From Rutpela maculata (taxonomy: Eukaryota > Arthropoda > Insecta > Coleoptera > Cerambycidae): a stretch of 64,000 bases of DNA. The notes below the pieces were generated by a model. That model was not told the DNA's origin and searched no databases. It was given only the letters and a program-made list of their open reading frames with translations. The DNA lies in assembly GCA_936432065.2 (NCBI GenBank), contig OW386291.2, positions 21,863,821-21,927,820 on the forward strand, read 5' to 3'. This document shows, in pieces, positions 1 through 11,090 of this stretch (position 1 is its first letter; every line of letters begins with the position of its first letter). Both the position numbers and the translations under genes were made by a program.

Positions 1-311
1 TCAATTTTAGGGCTGTGTCTACTACCCAGGCTTATTTAATAGGTACTATTGCTATCCAGAAGCACAAGACTTCTGCCTATTTATATATTAAAAGAAAAGC
101 AATAATTGATACTATTATTAGTTATTGTTACATGACACTTAAGATAAAATATTTATACAACCGAAATACATAACACATATACATAATTTTCATCCCAGGT
201 TCGTTTCACGGTCTTTAAAGGCTTTTGAATAGAATAGCAGCCCGGTCACAAAATCTTGTGCCTTGTGGCGTCAATTTCCAAATGAGGGCCCCATGCTCCA
301 AACATCATAAA

Positions 312-365
312 TTACACTTGCCACCTTGTTTTTAACCTTGGTTTTGTTTTTTCTTGATATGCAAC
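312..365 (-). CDS. PHRF1: PHRF1 homologue, probable last coding exon
   Basis: Seventeen codons and a TAA stop, after a TTTTTTTAAG|GTTGCA acceptor in phase 0. The short tail is basic (KTKPRLKTRW). It is placed here because the exon 5 donor and this acceptor are in phase and the tail is open. The tail itself is not conserved enough for me to recognise, so the C-terminus could instead be the read-through stop just after exon 5. Confidence 0.6.
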   Translation of the reverse strand, partial: VAYQEKTKPRLKTRWQV

Positions 366-618
366 CTTAAAAAAAGTATCAGTATTTTTAGGGAGTGAAC
401 TAAAAAATAAAACTCATACTTTTAATAATATACATCTGTATATTTACTAAAAATTCTTATAATTAAAACATCTGATTCAAGATAATCACAAAAGTGAAGT
501 ATAAATAATAATTTGCTACAACTTAAAACAAATAAAATATTACTTATTTTTTTCTAATTTAAAGAGTATGTACAATCAATTAAATAAAACCGTTATTAAA
601 AATTAGCCAATCCTATAC

Positions 619-741
619 CTTTTGTGGGTTAACGGAACTAGATGAGGTTACTTTTTTACTATGTCTTATTTTCTTAACATAAGCTTCAATCAAATTCTTA
701 ATCTTAGTAGGATTAATCTCTCCTGATTTGTTGTGACATAT
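619..741 (-). CDS. PHRF1: PHRF1 homologue, exon 5: second half of SRI-like domain
   Basis: A 41-codon exon separated from exon 4 by only 59 bases. It begins ICHNKSGEINPTKIKNLIEAY, matching the conserved CHxKSGEINPxK motif of PHRF1. It then runs through a basic tail (RHSKK) and a Ser-rich stretch. The acceptor is TTTGCAG|ATATGT. The donor is AAG|GTATAG; if it is not used, translation stops after one more codon (GTA TAG), so an alternative C-terminus is possible. Confidence 0.9.
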
Positions 742-800
742 CTGCAAATAAAAAGGAAATTTAATATAATATACAAAAATATCAAACGTAGAAAACCTAC

Positions 801-929
801 CTTAGGTACGCTCCTTCGTAAAATATCTTTGTACTCCTCTTTGCTTATCCTCTTCTTGTTGTAATGTGGTTTTAAGACCAACTTTACTTCTTCTACAACT
901 CTTTCTTGTCTATTTAACTTTTTAAGGAA
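801..929 (-). CDS. PHRF1: PHRF1 homologue, exon 4: first half of SRI-like C-terminal domain
   Basis: A 43-codon exon after a 10.2-kb intron. It encodes FLKKLNRQERVVEEVKLVLK followed by a KRISKEEYKDILRRSVPK segment, which I recognise as the highly conserved PHRF1 C-terminus. The acceptor is TATTTTTAG|TTCCTT and the donor AAG|GTAGGT, both phase 0. It joins the VKDK end of exon 3. The helical, charged segment resembles the Set2-Rpb1-interacting (SRI) fold that binds the RNA polymerase II tail; that function is taken from the family. Confidence 0.93.
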
Positions 930-1114
930 CTAAAAATAATAAAAATAGGGTAAATCAGTTTTTGAAAATATTGGTCGTATTGATACAGTCATCTTCTACC
1001 ATTTTTTACAAAATGATTTTGTTTGATTTGACTTCTCTAAATTATGTATTATGAAGAGAAATTTTACATCATAACCAATATAATTAGTAACTCTCAATTA
1101 TCCAGATTAATATA

Positions 1115-1831
1115 GAGAGTGTCCCCGGATTGTGTTTGCGATAGGTGTAAAATACCAAAAAAAAATTAGTACGGCTTTCATTTTCTGCAGTCTCTGTCTT
1201 CTTGACGTAAAGTGGATTTTTACCAAATTTTAGTTAAAATGGGATCTAACTCGCGGAGTTAATCTGAGAAGAAAATAAATCATTGTAGGTAAACTGGTCT
1301 TTCTGTTAATTTTATGGAAAAATTCTATTTGAATAAAATATTTGGCATTGAAAGTTAGAGCCATATGCTAACTTTCATTGCATTGCAAAAAAAAAAAAAT
1401 AATAATAATATCTCCTGAAGAAATTAGAAGTTACAAAGAATTAAAAGAAGGGTGGAATTATGTAGTAATTTAGATGGGGTACTATTTGAATAGGTTTCTA
1501 GTTGATAAAAAAAGCTATTTACTTTAAGTAGTATATATATATTTTTTTATGTTCAAATGCAATGAACTTTGTCATATGGCTCTAAATTTCAATGCCAAAT
1601 ACTTTATCCAAATAAAATTTTCTGTAATATTAACAGAAAGACCAGTTTATCTACAACGATTTATTTTCTTTTATTTTCTTCTTAGATTAACTCGGCGAGT
1701 TAGATCCCATTTTAACTGAAATTTGGTAAAAATCCATTTTACGTCAAGCAGACCGAGACTGCAGAAAAAGAAAGCCGTACTAATTTTTTTTTGGTATTTT
1801 ACACTTACCGCAAATACCCGGGGACACACTG
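1115..1831. mobile_element. Tc1/mariner-type MITE with about 250-bp inverted repeats
   Basis: The termini GAGAGTGTCCCC on the left and CAGTGTGTCCCC on the inverted right are flanked by TA on both sides. The inverted repeats run about 250 bp inward (left to about 1370, right from about 1560), with A-rich spacer between. There is no coding capacity. A TA duplication and CAGTGTG-type ends fit the Tc1/mariner group. It lies in PHRF1 intron 3. Confidence 0.75.
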
Positions 1832-2307
1832 TATAGTATTAATTAATATAGGGCATTTACCAAGTAGCACAAGTAGTATTTTGGTCATCATCATGTTACA
1901 GTAGCTAAAAGGGATGGCTATTTGGTTATGTGGCTATTATAAAAACTGAATTGTTACGTTTTGAAAACGTAAGTGGAGCCAAATGGCCATGGCGCATATG
2001 CAACTCATTTGGCTCTTTTTCATTTTTGTGGCTGCTTTATTACTAGTTATGAAATGGTTTTATGGCGAAAGGGGTGGTGTATTTACTTCACCCTGACTAA
2101 ATCATGACTTTTTAGGCATAAAATAAAACAAGAACACTATTATGGTTATCTTTTGGCTGTTAGATAAAATGGGCGTCCATCATAATTTGTTTTGCTTTAA
2201 AATTGCATGAACATAGTCAATCAAGAGAGTTAAATTTTATCAACGCACAATTTTTTTCTGTAAACTTATATGAAATACTCATAAAAACAAGGGACCTCCA
2301 GAAATGT

Positions 2308-3480
2308 CTAAAGGTCGTAGCCGGGTAGCTATGTGGAATCGGCCTTTGCATCGATTTGATTGATTTTCATCTCAAAGGTTGCTTTTTAAGCGAAATTGAG
2401 ACATGCTAAATATCAGCTTCTAATTGTTGATATTTACTGAGAAAAAGATATTTTTCCAATTAAAAAAAAAAAAAAAAAATTCTCAGGAACCGCTGTTGCG
2501 AATTCCATGGGATTGAAATATGTTATAGAGGTAAAAAAAATCTACTTACGAGATTTTTTTTGTAATTTTTACTTTACAGGAAGATGGGACATAATGGCGA
2601 AAATATTTTAAACAAAAAAAAAATATCTTATACTCGGAGGGGAATTACCATTTTTTTGTCGTATGTTCCTCATATATTCCCCTATAATATGATATCAAAC
2701 TCAAAATTGTCTGAGGGGTATAACATATAAATATTTATAAAAGTTTTAACTAACAAGCGTTCAACTTAGTAATTATTTAATACACAAAAATACAACAAAA
2801 GTTTATTTTTAATAAACTAGCTTAAAAATGTATTGAAAAAGGGTATTGTTTAATCATTGTCACTATCGTCTTCAATAGTAACAGGTGTATCATCATCAAT
2901 GATCGGAATTTTGGATTTAATTTGAGGTGCGTCGTTACAAGGATTTATTAAAAGATGCATACATTTTTAGTTGTACATATGTATACATGTATTCTATTAT
3001 GCCAAAATAAATGAAAAACTCATGAGTTAGGTTCGTATTACATTTAATTTCAATTTATTTTGTAAGAAGAACAAACATACATTTAATTTTTTTATGTAAA
3101 ATTTTAGATACCTTCGTGCGCCACTGAAATTAAACCCGAATTCCGATCATTGATTATCATACTTAAATAGTTTAGTTAGGGTTTCAGGAGGTCTTATTAT
3201 TTTTGATAAATATCTTACATAACATAAATAATATATGAACGCTGCCAAATGGGAGCAACACTCAACTGTTCTCATACCATTAGGACACTCGCAATTATGT
3301 CTTCCAAGAAACATCAGAGCTATGTAGGTTGCAGTTCAAATAGCAACGGTATGTTTTTCTTGAAATGTGACAGGATGGAACTTGGACTTTTAAAATATTA
3401 GACTTGTCTTTAACAAAGTACATGTCTATAGAGCCGTCTTCCTTCATAATTTCAGTTAAATAGGATATTGCTTGTCGATA
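2308..3480 (-). mobile_element. Truncated minus-strand copy of the SWIM-type DNA transposon
   Basis: Reverse complement of much of 3950-4872, about 75-85% alike by eye. It includes the outer end (AAGGTCGTAGCCGGGTAGC), the poly-A-like tract and a broken piece of the same zinc-finger ORF near 3140-3470. It is cut off at its inner side and carries an extra block near 2930-3110. With the plus copy it forms a huge inverted repeat. Confidence 0.7.
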
Positions 3481-4872
3481 TTAGTAAGTACTTGTGAAAA
3501 ATATTTGAAGTTTTGGAAAACAGAGGATTAAGTATTAATGCCAATTCTTTAAAGGACAACAAAAACAATTAACTGTCAAACAAGCAAATGTTTCCCGATT
3601 TGTAACCAAAACCCGTTGGGCAGTTGTCTGTACACGAAAGAACTAAAAAAAAATTCATCTTCTGGACAACATTCTAGATAATAAAATGCTGTCAAATGTG
3701 AAAAGGTATTACCGGACTGCATCGGACTGCAAATGCGGGAAAAAATTAGTTCCTAATGAAAAAATCTCTGCTGAAATTCTTGATCGTATGATTGCACGAA
3801 GAAACGAAAAAAATACATTAGTAGCTGAAATAGAGCGTAAAGCGAAAGAGCTGGTTGCGAAAAAACTACTTTTTCAAATATTGTCCTCAACCGAGCTATT
3901 GGATTTCCCTGAAATGACCGAAACTGAACTCTAAATATTCTTCACGGTTACCTACCAACATCGAAAAACAATATCCTATTTGGCTGAAAGACTATAGACA
4001 TGTACTTTGTTAAAGGCAAGTCTAATATTTTAAAAGTCCAAGTTCCATCGCGTCACATTTCAAAAAAAACATACCGTTGCTATTTGGGCTATAACCCACA
4101 TAGCTCTGGTGTTTCTGGAATTCTAAGACATAATTGCGAGTATCCTAATGGTATGAGAACAGTTGGGTGCTGCTCCCATTTGGCAGCGATCATATATTAT
4201 TTATGTTGTGCAAGATATTTATCAAAAATAATAAGACCTCCTGAAACCCTAACTAAACTATTTAAGTATGATGTTACACCTGTTACAGCTGTTACACCTG
4301 TTACTAAGGAGGACAGTGACAATGATTAAACAATACCGTTTTTTAATACATTTTCAAGCTAGTTTATTAAAAATAAACTTTTGTTGTATTTTTGTGTATT
4401 AAATAATGACTTAGTTGAACGCTTGTTAGTTAAAACTTTTATAAAGATTTATATGTTATACCCCTCAGACAATTTTGAGTTTGATATCATATTATAGGGG
4501 AATATATGAGGAACATATGACAAAAAAATGGTAATTCCCCTCCGAGTATAAGATATTTTTTTAAATGTTTAAAATATTTTCGCATTTATTTACCAGACTT
4601 CCTATAGAGTGAAAATTACAAAAAAATCTCGTAATTAGATCTTTTGCGCCTCTATAATATATTTCAATCCCATGGAATTCGCAACAGCGGTTCCTGAGAT
4701 TTTTTTTTTTTTTTAATTCGAAAAATATTTTTTTCTCAGTAAATATCAACAATTAGAAGCTGATATTTAGCATGTCTCAATTTCGCTTAAAAAGCAACCT
4801 TTGAGATGAAAATCAATAAAATCAGTGCAAAGGCCGATTCCCCATAGCTACCCGGCTACGGCCTTTTAGGTA
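3481..4872 (+). mobile_element. Plus-strand copy of the SWIM-type DNA transposon
   Basis: Ends on the right with TAGCTACCCGGCTACGGCCTTT, the mirror image of the left end at 2308. It carries the transposase relic. Together the two copies make a 2.56-kb inverted-repeat block (arms about 0.9-1.1 kb). No clear target-site duplication was seen at the outer ends. Confidence 0.65.
3540..4329 (+). pseudogene. Relic DDE transposase C-terminus with degenerate SWIM zinc finger
   Basis: Two open stretches (3686-3934 and 4000-4329) plus flanking frame fragments read like the end of a DDE_Tnp_4-type transposase of insect DNA transposons. Upstream near 3575-3625 there is a frame with QANVSRFVTKTRW, resembling the conserved 'VTKxRWVVE' block. 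Then come ISAEILDRMIARRNEKNT and a TETEL segment. After a frame break comes PSRHISKKTYRCYLGY and RTVGCCSHLAAIIYYL, a SWIM-like finger. The first CxC of the SWIM motif reads CEY, so one ligand is lost. Stops and frameshifts make it nonfunctional. The family assignment is from memory of motifs and is moderate. Confidence 0.5.
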
Positions 4873-5346
4873 TAATTAAATTAATTTGAAATATTACATA
4901 CAACCATGTTGTAATTTCAAGAAGCACGATCGATAAGGTTATTAAAACTGATTAAAATATCGAATTAGTAAAGCAAAACGTTATTTTATAGGTATAATTA
5001 ATAAAGTATTGAAAATTAAACATAATGGCCGTCGTTCGGGTTGTTCTTGATTGATAGAAAACATGGAGGCAAGTTGTCATAATTTGGCATATATTTTTGC
5101 TATTGATGCTAGAAATAGACCAGAATATGACTATAAAGTATATAATAAACTTTCTTTGCCAAATCGCAAATTTAACTGGTTATATTTGCCAAACTATAAC
5201 CAGAAAATTGGTGAAATGGTTAGTGAGTTTTCACACCTCCCTTTTTTACGCTTCTTTTACTGCCTTTGTGTGGAACGGGTTACATTGTATTTTGACCTTT
5301 GTTTCTCCAACGTTTTTACATTTCCTTTCTCCAACCAAATTAAAAT

Positions 5347-5640
5347 TTGTTACTAAAGTTTCTGAAAATGTACTGCACGGTCCACACCACCAAGGAGGAG
5401 CAAATTTGCCCTAGCGCAGTTCCTTCAAGTTGGGTAGTAAATAGCCAACTGAACTGGCCAAATATAAAAACATATACATTCTTGACTAATCCGCAATCAA
5501 AACCAGACTCAAAATGGTTCCGGCAACCGTGTAAAATAAAAAGGAATAATATTAAAATGTTAACGATAGCTAGAGCCATAGAAAATGAAATGTCATTCTT
5601 GGACACTGATGCAGAAGACAGGTTGGTACTTTCACTTTAA
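5347..5640 (+). CDS. Unrecognised 97-residue ORF, possibly a transposon or domesticated exon
   Basis: Open frame beginning near MYCTVHTTKEEQICPSAVPS and containing SSWV....LNWPN. This resembles the small N-terminal 'VVxWxxxxxW' domains of insect-wide uncharacterised repeat proteins. It ends after a DTDAEDR segment with a possible donor (GACAG|GTTGGT) near 5620. The two overlapping frames just upstream (5051-5414) have no recognisable content. It lies antisense to PHRF1 inside intron 3. It may be noncoding; I do not assign a function. Confidence 0.25.
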   Translation: MLLKFLKMYCTVHTTKEEQICPSAVPSSWVVNSQLNWPNIKTYTFLTNPQSKPDSKWFRQPCKIKRNNIKMLTIARAIENEMSFLDTDAEDRLVLSL

Positions 5641-6191
5641 CAATCTAAATATTTATATTAATGCATAAGCTTTTGTAGACACAAACGTCACAAGAAAGAA
5701 AAACGAAAACACCCGGTGAAAAATGGTTGGTTATGTTTTGAACTTACTTTTAGGCAACACTCCCGTTTCCAATATGTGAAACTATGCTTATATTTTCTAG
5801 CCATTTTTATAGCTAGAATGGCAGAATAGGAGTTAACATTGTTGCTATTTAATACTTGCTCATATACGACCTCTTGAAAACAACTTTATAACCAAACCTG
5901 CATGCCGATATTATGGCTACTAGTAATGACCAGTATATAGCTGACGAGATCATCATGACTATTTCGTTTTTAAATTTTATGCTAAACCACGACTAAAATA
6001 AGATGACCAAAATATAACAAAACAAAAGCAGTTGTAACGTTTTAGTGGCTGCATTTTGGTTATCTCAGCCGAATATTTGTGCTACTTGGGTTGCATACGT
6101 CACAACTAACTAATTAAATCGCTTATTTCAAATGGAACAGACCATATTTTATAAGCCTTTTCTCTTCCCCCTTTTATTACCTTTCAACCTA

Positions 6192-6871
6192 TATACAACG
6201 TGATCTACCATGACATGCGGAAAATTTAACAGTATGTTGTCCCCACCAAAAGGAGTTAAAAAAATGAAAAAGTAAAAAAAAATGACTAAAAAAAATTTCC
6301 ATATTTTTTTGTAGAAATGCGCCGCCAATGACTTTAATTAATCTAACGTAACGCGGTACAACTATATCACTTTATCAGACTTGGGATTGACACTACTGAC
6401 AGCAAAGCTGGATAAGATAGAAGTGACTTTTTGGTTTTAATCAAATTACACTACAAAAATAGCGAAATAAATCGAAGGGGTCTACACATGATGCAGCGGC
6501 AGGGAGCCAGCCTTGTCGGCATGCTTTGAACTCATTCATTCGTAAAAGTGAAGTGGTCCGCTGGAATTCCAATTATTTTCAAAGCGTACCGACAATATTG
6601 GCTCCCTTTTTTTGATCTCGCCGGCTTCACTTTTTATGCCAATTAAGGAAATGTAAAAAACTCGAATACGTTCTTTCACAAGTAAGTTCATCAACCTATT
6701 CAGGAGTAGGTCAGGACTTACTCAACTTCAGTAGTTTATCTTCGCAAAATTACTATTAATTTAATATACTAAATTACCTCAGAATCCTCTAAAATTTTGC
6801 AGGGGCTTTCTCACATTGAAGACTAGTACACCATTTTATTTTCCGCATTTCTTGGTAGATCACGTTGTATA
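6192..6871. mobile_element. MITE with 36-bp terminal inverted repeats and inner palindrome
   Basis: TATACAACGTGATCTACCA at the left and its reverse complement at the right. The match extends to TGCGGAAAAT with one or two mismatches. A second palindrome sits inside at 6483-6611 (GGAGCCAGCCTTGTCGG against CCGACAATATTGGCTCC). No ORF. Confidence 0.6.
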
Positions 6872-7961
6872 CATTCCCTATAACTAAAATGTAGTTATTG
6901 GGTTATTTAAAGTTATTTAGAAAAAAGGTTAAATAACATCAACAAAGACAACAGTATGCCATGAGAATACAGTAATCATGTATTATTATGTAATTACTAC
7001 AAATATTTAATGACTCCATTGATTTGCTCAAAAATCTCATTCATTTTTTAAGGCTGCAAGAAAATCTGAATTCGAATTCATTAAACAACACTCCACACAC
7101 ATAGTTTTTACACCATTCTCTGCGCTGTTTCATCCATGAAGGCGTACCTTATACTCAATTACAATTTTCTCGAAAACTGTTAATCCTAGAAAAAAGTTTG
7201 CTCTATTCTTTATCTTCATATGTCCTCAATATACTTGGTACCTATTTCGAAAGATAAAAAAGTTTCTAGCTTGTTATATTCGCACCTATAAATTTTCAGT
7301 TTATCGACATAGCTTTAGAAAATAATTTCTCCACAAATTTGACCTTCATATTAACACATTTTGTTAATAAATATGGAATCATAACATGGTAAAAATTTGA
7401 AATTAATTCGTTGTCCCTCTTTTGAGTTAGGGCGAGTTAATCTAATAACAATGAAAAAAATCATTGTATCTATTATTTTGTCGCTATCTTTTACCTCGAC
7501 CAACCAAAAGTCATAATTTCTTATTTCATCAAAGGATAAGCTTCTGAACACTTCGGTTAAGATAATTTTAGTTTACATCTAAAATAACAATTGACCGCTG
7601 AACTAGTCGACTCTTACGTGACGTGCCAGCGGTAAGGGGAGGAATGCAGAGGGTATCTGTCTTTCATAATATCATAATTTGAAGCTATTTTTACTGCACT
7701 GCTCTAGTAACTTTAATCGATAACCTGAACTATAACCATGTAACTGATCATTTTACACTAAAAAACTGATTCATAAACTTTAACTGCAGTGAAAAAACAC
7801 AAAATATAGCATAAGTAATGCACTTATTCTCTCAAGAACACAGTCATTCATCAAAATCGTTAATCTAAACTAACACATACTATAAAACATTTTATAATAC
7901 TGTTCAAAATATTTATGCATTTACACCAGACGGCATATCATTTTGTTACTCTTTCTACTAT
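6872..7961. other. Unassigned intronic sequence
   Basis: AT-rich sequence without a convincing ORF, inverted repeat or known motif. Short open frames here have no codon or motif support. Confidence 0.5.
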
Positions 7962-8408
7962 TAGTCCACGCAAATTAGATATTTTAGAAGACATAATTTA
8001 TAAAGTAATAATATTTAAGATGCGTACTCTAGATAGGGTTAAAAATAAATACCCGAAAAGTTCCCCCCATTTAGGTGTGGAACGTCGCTTTTTTGCAAAA
8101 GAAAACCACCTCTAACGGGGACTTACAAGCTGGTAAAAATCGATCCTATTCGAAGTTTCACAGCAAATATCTTAAAACTGGTTACTTTAACGAGAAAAAT
8201 GCTCAGGAATGAATTTATACAGCGGAATTTTCTCTATAAAATGCATGTATAGCTGGTTTTGACGCAAGTGATTTTTATTTATTTTTCCTTCTTTTCCACA
8301 AAGCTGTATTTTTTAATTTGAGCTCGTTTCCACACCAACCTCGAGGTAGAGCTCTCGGTGCGGAGCGTTTTCCCCTGTAGGCCTATTCCACTAAAATTCT
8401 GTCCAATT

Positions 8409-9230
8409 TTACTCATTAAAGAATTCTTCATCGACGAACTCTTCTTCAAATTCGGAATCTAAATATCCTTGCCCATGGCAATTAGAGCACAAATTTGTGC
8501 TGGTAACTCGGTGGTATAAATGGGTGCTAAGATGATGCCTACTTTCTTCCAACCCTAATCCGTTTGTTTCAAGATTGAATTTGGAGAAATACTCTTGTTT
8601 CGTTGAGTTACGGTTGTTGAATATACGGACAACCTCTTCGAGATCTTTTCTTTTATTGACGCGTTCCAGCAGTTGCACCTTTCCTTTACCAAAAAAAGCT
8701 GAAGTGGTATCGCATCTGAACGCGTGGACAAACAAAACTGTCTCCTTACAGCTTTTTAAAACTTCCGAGGACTGCAAGTTGCGAGAACTTTACGCTTTAT
8801 TTTCTATTTTTCCTGAGCCTCTCTTAAGAAACGGATATCTTTATCTTCAGGTGCGTGAACGATAATCAATGCAAGAAGATCATTATCTTGTCCGACGATG
8901 ACCACTGTATCATTTTCAGAGAGATTCATTTAAGGCGGTTTGAACTATGAGTATGTCAGCGTCGTCTACAGCAGTAATTGTTTTAGTTCTCTCGTTATTA
9001 AATTTCTCCACCAATGGTGAAATAAATCGGTCCTTATTTGTGAGATTGTTTATCATTTTATTTTGCGTTTCAGTCAGTGGCGTGTTTTCATTGAAAATAA
9101 TCTCCGATGGAATGCGTTTCAAAAGTCGCTGCTGACTTTCGATGCTCTTCGTACTGCAGACATTGTCAGCATACCCGTCAAACACTACAGTCACTTTTTT
9201 GCCGTAATGATTACGAATAAAATATGTCAA
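8409..9230 (-). pseudogene. Broken PIN-like nuclease ORF of a transposon-like family
   Basis: Two minus-strand reading frames plus the 140 bases between them belong to one protein. 9230-8916 contains VTVVFDGYADN, TPLTETQNKM, NNLTNKDRFISPLVEKFNN and DDADILIVQTAL. A one-base frame change near 8921 leads into VVIVGQDNDLLALIIVHAP. A stop near 8820 then precedes 8777-8409 with ETVLFVHAFRCDTTSAFFGK and GKVQLLERVNKRKDL. The spaced acidic residues in VVFDG, DDADIL and GQDNDLL look like the metal-binding set of PIN/FEN1-like nucleases. The 'CDTTSAFFGKGK' motif recurs in insect repeat proteins I recall as uncharacterised. The family is known to me only by motif; the activity is inference. Confidence 0.5.
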
Positions 9231-9879
9231 GGTACCCTGCTTTGGCCATACTACTCAATGAATCAAATTGCCGCCATCAACAAGGAACTGGCAATCAGAA
9301 AAATCTATTGGCCTTGGTTTTTCTCATTTGCCCTTTCTCATCGAAGAGAGGAAGGGGAATTCAAGCAAGCTCAAAGTTGAAACATGATTCCAAGAATTAT
9401 AAATACCTGACTGTTTATTTACTTATATTTAATTTTCAGAGTATCAGGGTCTGAAAGAGTAAATAAAATGATACAGAAAATGCAGCAATATATTTTTAAG
9501 TATACTATATATACGTTAAAGGTAACTATTCATGTCTGAAATTTTTGTTGCCGTAATCCTTCCGGGTATAGCCTGAACCCATCCTTATATCTACGTCGGT
9601 ACTATACATATTTTACGTATAATTAAAAACACATCTGTGTGAAAAAAAGGGGAAAATAAATAAAAATCACTTCATCAAAACCTGCAATACATGCATCTTA
9701 AGAGAGAATTCAGCTCTATAAATTCATTCCTAAGCATTTTTCTCTTTAAAGTAACCGGTTAAGATATTCACTGTGAAACTTTGCGCTCCAAACTACCCCT
9801 CTGTTCAGAGACTGTTAGCACGAAATAGGTGAGGATAAGCTGCAACGTCAATAGGACAATTTTTATGCAGAATTTAACG

Positions 9880-10625
9880 ACAAAGGAGGAGGGTCGATTT
9901 GGGCGGTTTTTGCCCCAAATTATTTTTGGATGAAAAAACAGAAAACATTTTTTTTAATGTCTACTAACAATAATAAGTCAATTTTACCCTAAACGGATGA
10001 TCCCCCCCCCCCCTCAATCCTGAATATGCCATCACTTGCTAACAGGGTTCTTGGGGAGATATATCGCTTTCAAACTTATATTTGCTTGATAAAATACCAC
10101 ACTACCACACTAACTCCCTTTTAATTGTATCCGCTCTCATTTATCATTTTTTCCCTTGATGTGATACAGGTTAACAGACTTCGGGTTCGGAATCAGCGAC
10201 CCCAAAACCCCAGGATACCCTGGTCAAGTCTGGTGAGCAAGCTCGGATATTTTGCATTTATATTTCCTGCAAACGAATAAATAGTAAAACCACCCTCTCC
10301 ACCCCCCCCTAGGAGGGGAGGGAAGTAAAAAGGAAAAAAACGATAAATGAGAGCGGATACAGTTAAAAGGGAGTTAGTGTGGTAGTGTGGTATTTTATCA
10401 AGCAAATAATAAGTTTGAAAGCAATATATCTCACCAAGAATGCTGTTAGCAAGCGATGGCATATTCAGGATTGAGGGGGTGGGGGTAGGGGGATCGTCCG
10501 TTTAGGGTAAAATCGACTTATTATTGTTAGTAGACATTAAAAAAAAAAAAATGGTTTCTGATTTTTCCATCCAAAAATAATTTGGGGCAAAAACCGCCCA
10601 AATCGACCCTTCTCCTTTTTTATTT
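9880..10625. mobile_element. Nested foldback element with about 260-bp inverted repeats
   Basis: The left arm (from GGAGGAGGGTCGATTTGGGCGG) and its mirror at 10330-10625 match over about 260 bp. They include a C-rich tract on the left and the matching G-rich tract on the right, and TGTGGTAGTGTGGTATTTTA. The central 200 bp is unique. No coding. Confidence 0.7.
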
Positions 10626-10654
10626 CCTTAAACTTTTTTTCTCTTCGACGAACG

Positions 10655-10706
10655 GTTTACAAGACAAAAGTGAAAAACGCTGATTTTTCACTTTTGTCTT
10701 GTAAAC
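10655..10706. repeat. Perfect 23-bp hairpin
   Basis: GTTTACAAGACAAAAGTGAA continues to AAA, then a 6-base loop, then its exact reverse complement. It sits beside the junction of the nested foldback with the composite element. Confidence 0.85.
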
Positions 10707-10850
10707 TTAAAGTCCTTTAAGCCCCCATTAGGGGTGATTTTTTGCAAAAAAAAAGGCACGTTCCACCTCTAAATGGGGGGGAGAACTTTTCGAGTATTAT
10801 TACTTTATAAATTATTTCTTGTATTCACTGTTTTTTAATCTAATTTGCGT

Positions 10851-11090
10851 GTACTATATACTGACCCAGAAAAAATAAAGTAAAGGTTACCATATAAAAT
10901 TCCTCAAACACATTTTAATGATGCCAGTTATTTACAGAAATACTAACAATGAGATTTGCAGCAAACCATTTTCTCATGGTTCTCTACAACTTAGTAATAT
11001 TAAACAACTTGATTAAACAAAAAAATCTTTGGTAGCAATCAACGGGACTAGTCAAATTAAATGTATTAGTAACAAATTTTACACACTTAC
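10851..11090. other. PHRF1 intron 3 sequence next to the exon 3 donor
   Basis: Unique AT-rich sequence between the composite element and the donor at 11090. Nothing else recognised. Confidence 0.6.

Larger units (their letters stand above)
7962..10850. mobile_element. Composite inverted-repeat element carrying a PIN-like ORF and a nested foldback
   Basis: Outer arms are 7962-8120 and 10715-10850. The adjoining inner arms are 8150-8290 and 9640-9800 (for example AAGTTTCACAGCAAATATCTT against the mirror near 9760-9785). The right arm is split by an independent foldback at about 9880-10625. Read without that insert, it is a 2.1-kb element with roughly 300-bp inverted repeats around the broken nuclease-like ORF. 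TSDs were not resolved. Confidence 0.6.

Noticed and set aside
1858..6085. One 4.2-kb transposon with CCAAGTAGCACAA ends enclosing the SWIM block
   Set aside because: A short mirrored match exists (CCAAGTAGCACAAG near 1860 and its mirror near 6080), but arms beyond about 20 bp do not match well and no target duplication was seen.
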